DNA of 64,000 bases from Gliomastix tumulicola (Eukaryota; Ascomycota; Sordariomycetes; Hypocreales; Bionectriaceae): NCBI GenBank assembly GCA_001599755.1, contig BCHX01000002.1, positions 4,570,330 through 4,634,329 of the forward strand, read 5' to 3'. Shown piece after piece: positions 19,543 to 31,702 of the stretch. The notes below the pieces were generated by a model. The model did not search any database. It had not been told where the DNA came from and saw only the letters and a program-made list of their open reading frames with translations. The first letter of the stretch is position 1; every line of letters begins with the position of its first letter. The translations under genes were made by a program, and so were the position numbers.

Positions 19543-21301
19543 CTAAAGCTGCCTTTTCAGCTTCAAACGCTCATGTCCATATCGGAGGGCCGCGAGCACC
19601 AGCGCAAATCCAAGCAGTCCGAGGTTAATCCCGAAAGCCCGGCGGTACAGAGGCTTGTCGTCGGCCTGGAAGATCTGCGCGCCGTAGATGGCGCCGATAT
19701 TGGCACTCATGATGATCCTGCGGCGGAAATAATGGTTTAGTGATGGACGTGAGAAATGACGGATGCATGATGGGACGTACATGGCCATGGCCAGCGATCT
19801 CTCCTCTGGATCCCTGCACGCGAGGGACATCCAGGTGATGTTCAGCGGGTGCGGCAGGTTGGCAAAGGTCTGCGTCCAGACGACGCCGAAGTACCGGACG
19901 CCGCGGATGCCCAGCTCGGTGAAGCCGCGGTTGAAGCTGTAGCCGATCATGTGCAGCAAGATGCCCGCCATGACGGTCTCGCCTCGCTTGTTGCTGGAGG
20001 TGCGCCCATGTTAGTTGATCACCCGATGACCGATTACTGGAGCATGGACCGGATAGCTTACAACTTGTCGGAGACGTAGCTGAATGCAAAGGAGACGGGG
20101 ATCTGGAGGAATAGTCCCACAGAAGCTAGGGCATTGCTCTGCAGCGTCTCAAAGCCGAAGCTTCTGATGATGGTCGGGCCGTAGGTATCGAAACCACGAA
20201 ACGGGCCGTTGTTGCCGAGGGTGATGAGGACGTGCACCCAGAGAACCCAGTTGCTGAACTGTAGTAAAGATGAGCTATCAGCCATTGCCCTAGGCCTTCT
20301 GAAATTCGGAAGAAAGCAGATGCTTGCGCTTACAGCTCTCTTGAAGGATTCGACACTAATGTGCTGACGTTTCGTCGACTTGTTCGGGTCATCAATCTGG
20401 ACGCGAGTCTGCAGGATGTGCAGCTCTCGCTCTGTGAAGAAGCTGCGGTTGGGGAGGAACCAACTCCTGGGATTGCCGAACGAATCTGGCAGACAGAAGC
20501 CCAAGACCACGCCGCACAGGATCGTGAAGCCGCCCATGATGATGAAGAGCCAGAACCACCCAGGGTACCCGCCCACACCCCTCATGTGCAGGATCCCATA
20601 CGCAATCAGCTTCGCCGACGCCTGGCCAAACATATTGCCGAAGAAGAAGACCATGACCCTCTTGGCCGTCTCCTGCCGCGTGTACCACGTCGACAGCGTC
20701 CACAGCCCGCCGGGGATGTACCCGCTCTCCGTGACGCCCAGCAGGAACCGCGTGGCCAGGAAGCCGGCGTAGTTGGTCTGGAACGCCTGGAACGTGCTGA
20801 CGAGGCCGAAGAGGAAGAGCTGGAACGTGAGCCACCTGCCCGGGCCGACCTTGTAGAGGATCATGTTGGAGGGGATCTCGAAGAGGACGATGCCGAGGGA
20901 GAGGAGCTGCTGGCCGACGTTGAATTGGAATTGCGTGAGGCCGACGTCTTGGAGGAGGGTGTCGGTGATGGCGTTGGCGATGTTGCCTCGGTCGAGCTCT
21001 GCAGGGCTTGGTGTTAGTCCGGTAAAGAGAGAATGCAGTTGGTTGGTTGCATGTTGGGCCTTACGGAGACAGAAGAAGCCGAGTGTGAGAAGAGGCATGA
21101 TGATCAGGTCCAATCTGTATTGCGTTGTTTCAATAAACACCCAAGAGCTTATTACAACCAGAGCAAGGCTTACTTCAACTTGGCCCTCTTCTCTTCCTGC
21201 AAGGTCCAGTCGACCTGCAGACCCTCTCGCTTGAGGGAGCCATCCTGGCCATCGACCTTGGACTCGATAGGCTCCAGGGTCTTGACGTCTGTGGTCGCCA
21301 T
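19543..21301 (-). CDS. ACS-family (Dal5-like) MFS permease, six exons
   Basis: Exons on the minus strand: 21301-21174, 21114-21065, 20998-20334, 20258-20062, 19993-19781, 19717-19543; 475 residues. All junctions are GT-AG and the total is in frame. The N-terminus (MATTDVKTLEPIESK) leads into KLDLIIMPLLTLGFFCLQLDRGNIANA near 43, the anion:cation symporter signature shared with allantoate, nicotinate and pantothenate permeases. FGNMFGQASAKLIAYGILHM and GYPGWFWLFIIMGGFTI near 190-215 mark the central helices. GFDTYGPTIIRSFGFETLQSNALASV and NITWMSLACRDPEERSLAMAM mark the C-terminal half. Substrate is probably a carboxylate or small amide; no partner enzyme is adjacent. Confidence 0.88.
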
Positions 21302-22343
21302 TTCGCTGCTTCGGCAAAGAATGATCTGCGTCCCGCTGTAAGGAAACAAGTACTGGTGAACCAGAAGGAAACCGGCAGAGCGATGACCATGCGTGCGAGT
21401 GGGGGACGCACTCCTTTATCAACAGGATCAACCGCAGAGCCTCACCATTCGAATCAGAATTTCCGACGTGACAGGTCCAGGGGACCGCCATTATCGCAGA
21501 CGAGTAATTACACGACCCAGTCTCTTGGATTCATCGTGACAGTAGTCTGCAAGCACGTCATGAAAATGCGGGCCTGGGAGCATGGTCTGAGTCTTGGACC
21601 CTGACAATAGCTCGCTCACTTCCTTCAACGCGGGCTCTCGGCGAATGAAGGATGCCTGGATCCTTGAAAACCTGCCACGGTTCTTGGAGCTGAGCTGGTG
21701 CATGCGAGGGAGGAACAGTGCCGCCCCATGGACTACGAGAAGACAGGCATATCCAGGTGCCCTCCTCAGGACACGTTGTGGCTCCGTGATCTAACCAAGT
21801 CTCTCGCTCAACGCGGACCTTATCCTTCTAATCTTTGAAGCGTAGAAGTAGAGCTCGTCTCGCATACTCGACATGGATACCACGTGCCGCAGAGGCTTGG
21901 CACTAAGGCTTTCGAGGAATCATGCAGCCTGAGAGTCCTGATGTCGCCGACGACCCGGATATGGCGTGCTATGCTAGGTCCAGAGGGGGAAAGACCTACG
22001 GAAAAGAATAGGGAGTCGCTGAAGAGAAGTGTAGAGCGCTGGGGTTGTCCCTGGACTAGCGCCAATCACGTAACTCAGATGTCAAATGTCGAATCGCGGC
22101 CCCGCTCCGATTCGACACCGAAGATGTTACTTACCACTGGAAGCGGACATGGACAATGAGTAGGGGATCAAAATGCTACGAAAATCTTCAGTGAGAGGAT
22201 ATAAGCTTGAAAATACCAAGGCTGGCTATCGGCTCCCGATTCCCGCCGTGTTTGGTCTGGGCATGAAGGACCAAGTCACTCAAATAACGTGTGTACCCGC
22301 TGCCTAAGCCGTCTGTGACGGATAGCTACCGGCATATTTCACT
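21302..22343. other. Intergenic region between divergent genes
   Basis: About 1 kb between the starts of the ACS permease and the DUF3604 gene. No supported gene or repeat. Confidence 0.35.
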
Positions 22344-24842
22344 ATGAAGCTCCTCTCCAATGACCAGCTGAAATCGCTGGCAGGCGACTACTTCGCCCCT
22401 GCCGGCCTCTACCAATACATAAAGTCACTCCCCTTCCTCGGCACGCTCACCTGCGACACCAAGACCCTGACCGCCGGGCAGTGGACGGAGCTCCTCATCG
22501 AGTACAAGGTCGGCGCGAGCGGTCTTGCCGACGGGGCCTGGATCAAGGGCACTTTCAAGTTCTACTCCGACTGGGCTCTCTTCCAGACCTCGGACCCGAC
22601 GCAGGATAATTATGTGTCTGCCGAGTATGTTCCTGGCCCACTGCATCCCGGACAGACGCCGGCAACGGTGCAGTCTCTGAGCGTGAGGTTCGATCAAAAG
22701 GGCCACGAGAGGCCGTTCCAGAAGGCCATCATCATCGACATCGTGGACGGGTATATGAACCCGGGTGACAAGATCCTGGTGCGGGTAGGCGATCGGAGAT
22801 ACGGTGCCAAGGGTACGCGGGTGCAGACGTTTGTTGAAGACGAGTTTCTCATGAGGTGGTATATCGATCCGGTCGGGACGTCGAGATTTGCGCCTATCAA
22901 GCCTGACTTGGCGTTTCCCATCATCCCTGGAAAGATTGAAAAAGTCAAGGTGGTAACGCCGCGGCTGGTGAAGCCTGGCGTGGAACTGCCTCTGCATATT
23001 CATACAGAGGATGTTTGGGGAAACGCTACAACTCACCAAAAAGGGCTGGAACTGTTGTTGAAGCTAGTCAGCGACTCGACAGCTGATGTGGTATTCGGGA
23101 AAAAGGTTCCACTGCCACCGACGGGATGGACATTTGCCAGCGTTGACGTTACCCTGCCCTCCGATGGAGATTATACGCTTAGCACATCGGTGATCTCGGT
23201 AGAGAATGGTTCCATACTGGCCATATCCTCAGACTATGTCTCTGCAAGGTCAGATATCCCTATTCCTAGGCCATTATTTGCAGACCTACACGTCCACTCG
23301 GACGACACCGTCGGCACAAACGACACGACGTACAACTTCTCCTACGCCCAGCACATTGCAGGACTTGATGTCGTCGGGTACACGGCCAACGACTTCAACA
23401 TCACCAAAGCCCGCTGGGACAAGACTCTGGGTATTATCAAGGATGTCAACGAGGAGGGCAAGTTCGTCGTGTACCCAGGCACGGAGTGGTGTGGGAACTC
23501 AGCGGCCGGAGGTGATCACAACGTCGTCTTTCTTGATGACCCGACAAAGTGCGAAGGCATCGAGTTCCCATTTGACAAGAACGGAAATGTGGCGCGGAGT
23601 TTCGAATGGAATGAGGATGGACCAGCCGATCTCCTCCCCGGTGCCTGGCCTCTCGACGAAGTATATGCTACGTACGCCCATTCGCCGGATAAGCATCTCC
23701 TGATCCCTCACGTGGGGGGAAGGAGGTGCAATCTTGCCTGGCATCATCCCAAGCTGGAGCGTTTACTGGAGATTGGCAGTGCGTGGGGTCTTTTCGAGTG
23801 GCTTCTGCGAGATGCCGTCCAGCGTGGCTGGAAGCTGGGAGTCTCTGCCAACTCCGACGAGCATCGCGGGCGCTGTGGCGGCGGTGTTCCCGGAACGGCG
23901 GTCTTTGGGACAAAGGGCGGATTGACCGGTGTTTTGTCTGACAGCCTCGATTGGAAGAGCGTCGCAGATACCCTGAGGTCAAGACGCACATTTGCGACAA
24001 CGGGCGAGAGACTCGTCGGGATTGTCCGCACAGAAGACGGAAAGCATCTCCAAGGGGATGAGTTCGAGGCCAAAGCCAGTGAGCCGCTCTCTTTGGCGTA
24101 TCAATTCTACGGCGCGGAAGGGTTCTCTTCTGTTGAGGCTTGGGATGCAACGGGACGCATCTTCCACCGCGATCTGCAGCAGGAGACGGCCTCTGCTACC
24201 TCAACTTCGCCCCAGACGAGGAAGATTCGTGTCAAATGGGGAGGTGCCCGCCTCTACGACCGATACAGGGAGGCGATCTGGCAAGGCTCGATTCTCGTCA
24301 CCGGGGGTGCGTCTATTTCTCACATCCAGCCTTTCGGCGGTGTGGCAGACAATCCCGAGGACGAGATCAAGCTGGTCTCTGAGACTCAGGTCACTTTCCA
24401 CACGCGGACGAGCGGCGACTTCGATGCCGTTGACATCTTCTTCAACTCGCCGTCCCTCTCAAATTCGGGTAACGAAGGTGCACCAGCGACCATCAGTGTT
24501 ACCGGCCACGTTGGTGGCTACGTCAAGATCGGAGGAGGTCTGGATACGAACCCACACAAGCCACATCCCAAGTTCAGTCTGGTGGCCGACCTCGAAGACA
24601 CCAACGCCGAGAACTCCACCCAGAAGACCCTGGACCTCAACGGCGGCGCAGAGCTGTTTGTTTCAATCGACCAACTGGCTCACGTACAGCTCCCGAGACG
24701 TGTGGAGGGTTCGTTGAGGTTGGGAGCCGAAGGAAGAGAACGATATACTGCGAGGAACATGCACCAGTCTGTGTATTTCGTGGGGAGAGAGTGGAATGGT
24801 GGCAAGGTCATCACGAGCCCTCTGTTTATCAACTACCTATAG
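22344..24842 (+). CDS. DUF3604/PHP-like metallohydrolase candidate
   Basis: 832 residues, one exon, no signal peptide. The first 300 residues are beta-rich. FADLHVHSDDTVG near 312 is a PHP-type metal-binding motif, followed by GYTANDFN, VVYPGTEWCGNSAAGGDHNVVF near 372-395 and LLIPHVGGRRC near 453. GVSANSDEHRGRCGG near 500 and TLRSRRTFATTGERL near 548 are the blocks that define DUF3604, a family best known from bacteria. Conserved His and Asp at DLHVHS, GDHN, PHVGG and SDEH can form a metal site. The reaction is unknown; a phosphoesterase or hydrolase is likely from the PHP fold. Divergent from the ACS permease. Confidence 0.72.
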   Translation: MKLLSNDQLKSLAGDYFAPAGLYQYIKSLPFLGTLTCDTKTLTAGQWTELLIEYKVGASGLADGAWIKGTFKFYSDWALFQTSDPTQDNYVSAEYVPGPLHPGQTPATVQSLSVRFDQKGHERPFQKAIIIDIVDGYMNPGDKILVRVGDRRYGAKGTRVQTFVEDEFLMRWYIDPVGTSRFAPIKPDLAFPIIPGKIEKVKVVTPRLVKPGVELPLHIHTEDVWGNATTHQKGLELLLKLVSDSTADVVFGKKVPLPPTGWTFASVDVTLPSDGDYTLSTSVISVENGSILAISSDYVSARSDIPIPRPLFADLHVHSDDTVGTNDTTYNFSYAQHIAGLDVVGYTANDFNITKARWDKTLGIIKDVNEEGKFVVYPGTEWCGNSAAGGDHNVVFLDDPTKCEGIEFPFDKNGNVARSFEWNEDGPADLLPGAWPLDEVYATYAHSPDKHLLIPHVGGRRCNLAWHHPKLERLLEIGSAWGLFEWLLRDAVQRGWKLGVSANSDEHRGRCGGGVPGTAVFGTKGGLTGVLSDSLDWKSVADTLRSRRTFATTGERLVGIVRTEDGKHLQGDEFEAKASEPLSLAYQFYGAEGFSSVEAWDATGRIFHRDLQQETASATSTSPQTRKIRVKWGGARLYDRYREAIWQGSILVTGGASISHIQPFGGVADNPEDEIKLVSETQVTFHTRTSGDFDAVDIFFNSPSLSNSGNEGAPATISVTGHVGGYVKIGGGLDTNPHKPHPKFSLVADLEDTNAENSTQKTLDLNGGAELFVSIDQLAHVQLPRRVEGSLRLGAEGRERYTARNMHQSVYFVGREWNGGKVITSPLFINYL

Positions 24843-25785
24843 CGGCGCCTCGCCCTCGAATAACGTGGATGGTAGGAAGCAGATCTTCTTGAGATGCTCT
24901 GCAAAGCATGCTGTTGCGAGGCCGGGCTTCAAGGTCTGCCTCTGCCTCTATTAGAAGGTCCGCCTACCTACTCTTTGAGGCGGGCTATCTGCCTTGTTGC
25001 CGTTCTAATTAGACTGTTAAAAGCAGGAGCGTACTTTAGAAAAATTAACGTGCAAAAGCTGTCAACTACTAATATTCTTCATCGACTATTCTCAATCACC
25101 TCAAATCCGAGAGATGCTGAGTCATCTTCATTTTGGGACACAGCATATTAGCGAACCTCCATGGAAGGTGCAGCTTACGGCATCATCGTATATTTACTGT
25201 ACACCTCAACCTTGGCTCCGCTTCGCTCCGCTTAACACTTTTTCCAAAGAAACAGCAATGGCGATTCGGTGCCGAATGCCGAACACGTGCGGGGCGAACC
25301 ACCAAAGCAGTGGACATCTTAAGGAGACTTACGAAGTAGACACAGGCCCATCTTCGCGTTGTGGGACTGACCGATGCTTAGAAATCCAGCATTTTAGAAA
25401 TCCAGCATTTCGCCCGGCCGCCTCTGAACCCTGCCGACTGTGCCGCATTCATGATGTCGAGACATCATGGTATTTGGAATTATAGCTGCCATGATCACTT
25501 TGTTTGGAATCAGTAGTTGTTTGTAATCGCCCAGTATCTCAAGGGGAGTGCAACTGCTTAGCAATCTACGATGTCGATAGGTTTGGCCTCACGCATCATG
25601 AAAGGCCTCTTCACAGATCATGGCACGGTATATAATAACGTCAAGAAACCTCAGCATCGTACTCTTCGTAGCATCAAGTTTCATCAGTACTCAACTTTAC
25701 TACAGCATTACAGCCTCAGTATTCGCAATCCATTATCGTTAGACTTCGTTTCATAACAGCATTACCAACCACGTCAAACATCACC
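24843..25785. other. Intergenic region with TATA box
   Basis: No gene seen. A TATATAA box is at 25629-25635, 157 bp before the ATG of the reductase-like gene, in an A/T- and CA-rich leader. A 16 bp tandem duplication lies at 25379-25410. Confidence 0.45.
25379..25410 (+). repeat. Perfect 16 bp tandem duplication
   Basis: TTAGAAATCCAGCATT occurs twice back to back in the intergenic region. Probably replication slippage. Confidence 0.85.
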
Positions 25786-26894
25786 ATGCCTTCAATCATC
25801 ATTTTCGGCGCTTCTGGCTTCGTCGGCGGTATGTTGCTGAATTCCCCAGCTTATTACAGCTCGGAACTAATTAGATATATCCAGCTCCCTACACAAGGGC
25901 TGTCAAGCAGGCGCATCCGGATTGGCTTGTGACCGCATTCGTGCGAAGCACCAAGCCAACTGAGGAGCTCAAAGCCAGCCTCAAGGCCGACCGCATCATT
26001 GTCGGTGACTTCAACGACTTCGAGAAAGTCAAGAAGGCCAGCAGCGAGCATGACATTGCCGTGAACGCTGGCAATTCCTTCACGGCGGATCCGGTTGCTG
26101 CCATCGTTGCTGGCCAGAAGGATAAGAAGGGCCCCTCCAAGGGTGTCGTCATTCACATCAGCGGCGCCGGGAACTTCATCGATTTCGGCACTTCGGGAAA
26201 CTTCAACCCGGAGAGCAAGGTCTGGAATGATGCCGTGGAGGAGGACATCAAGGCGGTGCACAAGGACATGTTCAATGGCCAGTCCGACACACTCGTACTC
26301 GATGCTGGCGCTGCTGGCGGCATCGATTCTTACATTGTCTGTCCGTCTGTTGTGTATGGAGGATCGAGCATCTCATCCCCTTCGATGGGAGTCGGTTACA
26401 GCCTCGTCACCGGCAACGCCAAGCCACTCGGTTACGTTCCTTACGTTGGCGACGGAACTGCTATTCTGAGCACTGTAGGTGGTCCCAACAGTTCGATGAT
26501 AACCTCTTTTTTTTTTTTTTAGTCGCTTTGCTAATGTTTTCTATAGTGCCATGTTCTAGACCTAGTCGATTTCCTCGTCAAGATCTCCGGTCTTGCTGCT
26601 GCAGGCCCTGCCAAGGGAACTGCTTACAGCCGCTACTACATGCTTGAGACGAGCAGGGTCGCTTGGAAGGACATCGCAACTGAGCTTGCCAAGGTGATGC
26701 ATTCAAGGGGCATTTTCGCAAGTGCTGAGCCTAAGAACGTCGCATTTGAACAGGCCGGTGAAGGCGAGGTCAAGCACCTCGTGGCCGCGAATATGCTTAT
26801 CCAAGGCGACCGTGCGGCTGCGATGGGATTCAAGCCACAGTACCCGAGCATCCTTGCACTGATTCACGAGGATCTCAAGGATGTTGCTATCTAG
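25786..26894 (+). CDS. NAD(P)-binding reductase/epimerase-like protein
   Basis: Exons 25786-25828, 25885-26474 and 26547-26894; 326 residues. The first exon is only 43 nt and encodes MPSIIIFGASGFVG, the Rossmann glycine motif (GASGFVG), which is lost if the small intron is missed. The second intron holds a run of 14 T (26507-26520); its TAG is not used because the frame would then stop at once, and the later CTATAG gives STCHVLDLVDFLVKISG. VVYGGSS near 195 and GDRAAAMGF near 305 fit the extended short-chain dehydrogenase or NmrA-like group common in fungi. Substrate unknown. A TATA box lies 157 bp upstream. Confidence 0.83.
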
Positions 26895-27080
26895 TGCGGT
26901 TTGGTAGTTTGAGAATAGATTGAATAGATTGAATTGGTTTTAGTTTCAAGTTCAGTTCCTACTTGGTTGAAGCCACCTTTTCTAGCAGCTATGCCCGAAT
27001 AAACTACGTAAATTATCCTTCTTCGAGATTTCAGCAACAAGACAAGACGCAAAAACACTTCTCACCACCAAGTTTCTGTC

Positions 27081-30000
27081 TTAGTCTTCAATGTTACCAT
27101 ACGCGCCACCGCCAGGACTCCCTGTAGAATTGGTCAGTCACGCGTTTCTATCAGAAGGACGTTTGGGGGACTCTTGACAACTTACGAATAATGATCCGAT
27201 CCCCCTTCTGCATGCGACACATGTTCTTCCCACCAAGCTGGATCTCTCGCGCGCCGAACTTGTCATGCCGCACCCAGACGTTCTCTCCGCGTGCACCAGA
27301 GCCACCGCCGCAGATGCCCGGAGGCGCCATGCTGCGTCTCTCCGCGAGGACGGAGACCTCGACCTCTCGTCGGAACTCGATGTCGCGGATGCATCCGTCG
27401 CCTCCCGGGTACAGGCCTTTGCCGCCGGAGCCCCTGCGGATCGAGAACTCGCGGAGGATGCAGGGGTAGCGCTTCTCCAGGGACTCCGGATCGGTGATGC
27501 GTGTGTTGGTCATGTGGACGTGAACGCCCGACTGCCCCTTCCACGAGGGACCGGCACCCGAACCGCCCGCGATGGTCTCGTAGTAGCCAAAACCGGGCTT
27601 GGCTTTGCCGTCGATAACCTCTCCACCATAGCCAAAGGTCAGGTTGTTACACGTGCCCTGGCTTGCCGCCGCTGCCTGGAACGCCTGAAGCACCAAGTCC
27701 GTCACTCGCTGAGACGTATCCGTGTTGCCGCCGACTGTGGCAGCCCCTTCAGACGGCGACAGGAATGTGCCGTCCTCAAGAACAACCTTGATTGGAGCCA
27801 GACATCCCTGGTTGAGCGGGATATCCTCGTTGACGAGGCTGCGAAGGACGTAGATGATGGCACTGAAGGTGATGGCGCGGGGAGCGTTCAGGTTGCCGTA
27901 TATCTCGCCGGTGGTGCCGCTGAAGTCAAATATGGCCGACCCTTCTTCCCGATTGATGCTGATTTTGAGCTTCATCATAGATCCGTCGTCGAGATAGTCG
28001 ACAGCCTCCAATGGTAGACCGCTAAACTGGTCGTGGACCTTGCGTAGGAGGTTTCGCACGACCTTCTCTGCGTTGGCTTGAATCGCAACCATGTATTTCT
28101 AGCGATTGTCAGTCCACTGGCTGGCTGTTCTCTGGCGTCCATGCATGCCGCCAGCGGCCCAAAAATGGACAAGGTAAGGTGCAGCAATGAGTAGAAGCAA
28201 ACATACCTGAACGGTTGCGAGGCCATACTCCTTGATACATTCCTTGATAAGGCGGATGCCCTTCAGGTTAGCAGCGACCTGGGCCTTGAGATCGCTGACA
28301 TTGTCGTTCCAAGTCCGTGTGCCAGTGCATCCGGGGTATGTTGCCGGCTTGATGAGCATAATCTCCCTCAGCTCCTCCTCATTGAATCTCCCGCCCTCAA
28401 CCAGCTTGAATGATGTGAACGAGGCACCCTCCTGCCAAATCTCCTTGGAGTGAGGCGGCATTGACCCAGCTGAAATGCCGCCGATGTCCGCATGATGAGC
28501 CCTGGAGGCAACCCAGAACAACACCTCGTTGGTCTCGTCGTCAATGACGGGCGTGATGACATTCACATCTGGAAGATGCGAGCCACCCGCAACTGGATGG
28601 TTGGACACCAAGACGTCTCCGGGCTTGAGCTTGTTGCCCCATTTCTCCGCCTGGTAGGTCACGGCGAAGCTCATCGCACCGAGATGGCAGGGAATGTGCG
28701 GTGCGTTGGCGACGAGGCCGCCTGTAGAGCTGAATATGGCACACGAATAGTCGAGGCGCTCTTTGATGTTGATGGAGACGGATGTCTTCTCAAGGGAGCG
28801 ACCCATCTGCTCTGCGATGGACATGAACCGGTGACCAAAGACCGACAGTTGAATGGGATCGACCGCGCTGGGGTCTTCCGACCCAGCCTTGGGTGTTGTT
28901 GTGTCTAGCAGAGCAGCGTTGGCCTCCTTCTCGAGGACCAAGTGGCGCGGGAGAGCGGTAGCGTACCAGGCTGGCTGCACTAGAATAGTCTGTGTCTGAT
29001 CGAGGATGATTGAAGGGCCTTGGACACGATCACCAGGCGCAAGATCATCGAGCTTGTAGACGTGAACGTCGTGCCACGCGCCAGCTGTGTAGACCCGTGT
29101 GCTCTTGACGCTCTTCTTCCCCGAAAGCACCTTAATGCTGACCGCCTTGAGACACTGGGAGATGGAAGGGAACTCCTGTCCCGTCGTCCTGCCAATAGCA
29201 CGCACCCGAATGTCATCTACTAGAATCTCCCGGTCCAGCGTGAAGCCAAACTCCTCTTGATGCTGCTGAACGAATGACCCAGCAAAGTCCCAGGACTCTC
29301 GCGGCGGCTTCTGCACCATCAGAGAACTGTTTGTGCCGGCGTAGCGGAGGTTCAGGTAGAGCTCGAAGTCGACGCCGTGCTCCGAGAAGCCCTGCGAGGA
29401 CAGTACGGACCTCCCCTCCTGCAGCAACGGCTCGAACTCCGCGGCGAACCTGCTCTCAATGACGGCGAGCTTCTCTGTACGGGGCAGCTGGATCTCGTGG
29501 GTGAGATCGCCGAGCGCAATGCCATAGGCTGACAGGATAGACGAGAATCTGTGGATAGCCGCCTTCTCAATTCCAAGTGCCTCGGCAACATCGCAGGCGT
29601 GCTGTCCGCCGGCGCCACCAAAGGACACGAGAGTATGATCGGCAGTCCTGATACCACGACCCTCGGTGAGGGAACGAATGGGACGTCCCATGCTCTCGTT
29701 GGCCACACGGAGGAAGCCGCTGGCAACCTCTTCTGGCTTGAGATTCATGCCTTCCTCTTCGTTGATCTCGGCGGTAAGCTCGGCGAATGCTCGAGCCGTC
29801 GACTCGTAGTCCAGGGCTTCGCTCTCGTCGGGGCCGAAGATGGCCGGGAAATACTCGGGGAGCAGTCGGCCAAGGAAGAGGTTTGCATCTGTGACTGTGA
29901 GGGGGCCTCCCTTGCGGTAACAAGTTGGGCCGGGATGTGCACCAGCAGACTAGGGAGGAGTTAGCACGTCCATACTGGGACAGGGAACAGGAAACATGGG

Positions 30001-31316
30001 AGTTTTTGTTAACGCACGTCAGGTCCAATGGCGAATAGCCCGTTTTTCCAATGCAGGATACTGCCGCCGCCAGCTGCAACGGTGTTGATGTCCAGCTGCG
30101 GAACCTGCAAGGTCACCTCGGCCGTCTCGGTCTCGAAAACGTGGCTGTAGGCCTCTGAAAATCGACTGACATCCGTGGATGTACCGCCCATGTCGAAGCC
30201 GAGCAGAGGCTCCTTGGTCTCGTCGTCGTAGCAGGACTGAGCGTAGCCGATTACACCTCCTGCTGGGCCCGATAAAATGGCACGTAGACCGGAGAAGTTC
30301 TGCCATAGGCACAGGCCGCCGTCACTCTGCATGAAGAGCAGCTTATCCGAGATGGCATCAAGACCACCTTTGAAGCCGGAGCCGAAGGTCTTCACGTAAC
30401 GCCTGATGAGAGGGGACAAGTATGCATCAGCTGTGGCTGAGTTGCCTCGAGACACCATCTTGATCTGTCTCGGCCTTAGTTTCAAGTTCGCTATAGTAGG
30501 TGGTTAGGTCGACGAGGGTGACTCACCGTGGGTTGAAGCTCTGATGAGACAGAGACCTCAAAACCCATTCCCCTTGCGAGGCTCGCTACCTGCTCTTCGT
30601 GGTTGGGGTAGAGGTAGGAGTGGATGAAGCAAATGGCCAAGCTGCGGAATCCCCGCGCTTGAAGATCCTGCAGCTGCATTCTGATGATGTCCAGCTCTGG
30701 GATCTTCAGAATGCGAACGATCTCTCCCGTCAGACCCGCGACTAGAGCAGGGTCTGATGTGATATCAATGGGCTGTTTCTCGGGGTTCTCCAGGAACTCC
30801 TCCATCGTGACCCGTTCATCGATCTCGACGACGGTGTCATACAAGGTTTGTAGCTTCTGAACTGAGAGATCAAAGATATGTGGCCGAGCCTGATTACCAA
30901 TGACAAGCAGGTCTCCGAAGCCCTTCGTCGTGAGCAGGGCTACCCTCTCGCCCTGTCTCTCGAGCAAGGCATTGGTGGCGATGGTCGTGCCCATGCGGAT
31001 GGACTCGATGTCGTGCGTCTCAATGGGCTCTTCCCGAGACAGCGCAACACCCCTGAACTCCTCCAGGGCTCTCCTGATGCCCTCGGTCGGGGCATCTTTG
31101 TAGTTGCGGGGATCGACGGAGAGGAGCTTGAAGACTTGTTCATGGTCTGTCCCGGGGACATAGGCATGGACATCAGTAAATGTGCCACCACGATCTGACA
31201 TTGCCTACGGTTAGCAGGATATGCTCAAAGCTAGTTGTAGCCACGAAGGGATAATGGAGGTATCTCATACCAATTGCGATGCGCAGCTTAGGCGGGAGAG
31301 CCGATAGAGAACCCAT
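27081..31316 (-). CDS. 5-oxoprolinase/hydantoinase (HyuA-HyuB fusion), six exons
   Basis: Exons on the minus strand: 31316-31271, 31194-30527, 30464-30018, 29949-28207, 28098-27186, 27121-27081; 1285 residues, the usual length for eukaryotic ATP-dependent 5-oxoprolinase. The first exon and a short intron rebuild the N-terminal nucleotide motif AIDRGGTFTDVHAYVPG. HyuA continues with FDMGGTSTDVSRF near 325 and GPDSAGAHPGPTCYRKGGP near 385; HyuB covers about residues 740-1285 with SCAIFSSTGGLVANAPHIPCHLGAM and ARAHHADIGG. The tail TPGGGAYG-like sequence (IIIRSPGGGAYG) comes from the last 41 nt exon. The family opens 5-oxo-L-proline, hydantoin or N-methylhydantoin rings with ATP. Its divergent partner is a permease. 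Confidence 0.92.
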
Positions 31317-31606
31317 GATGCCCTAAATTCCGGGACTTAGGAGTTATGCTTTACCGTAGTGATTGAAGAAGATACCCGAAGTTTGAAAGAAACGGGGTTT
31401 GAATGAACAAGGTAGTGGTAATCGTCAAGCCATTCGAGGTCTGTGACGGCTCGGGAGTAAATCGTGCCTGGCAAGGACAACTGCCTCTTATGTTTCTTCT
31501 TCGACTGTTGGGCCTTTGCCTCAGACTGCTCAGCCTGCTTTGTAAGAGGCTGTTCTGTCCACGCCCGATAACTCGATGATTTCACGGCACGCGACTCGCA
31601 CTTGGT

Positions 31607-31621
31607 CGGAGAACCAAGCCG
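31607..31621. promoter_or_regulatory. CGG-N9-CCG site A
   Basis: Inverted CGG triplets 9 bp apart, the geometry bound by dimeric Zn2Cys6 factors. It is the least conserved of the four sites in this gene group. Confidence 0.45.
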
Positions 31622-31687
31622 TTGGCCCGTTATCGGGGGTACCCAAGGTTCAGAGCGAACTTCCACCGAGCTGCCTCGGGGAGAGCT

Positions 31688-31702
31688 CGGCCCCACAAAC
31701 CG
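31688..31702. promoter_or_regulatory. CGG-N9-CCG site B
   Basis: CTCGG-N9-CCGAG with the CCCCACAAA spacer. It shares 16 of 18 bases from 31688 with site D and about 16 of 21 with site C. Confidence 0.55.

Noticed and set aside
20058..21491. Single 477-codon minus frame as the permease gene
   Set aside because: It reads through introns and lacks the family N- and C-termini; the six-exon model restores both.
27081..31316. Oxoprolinase region as several separate genes
   Set aside because: Five short introns join the pieces in frame into one protein of normal family length.
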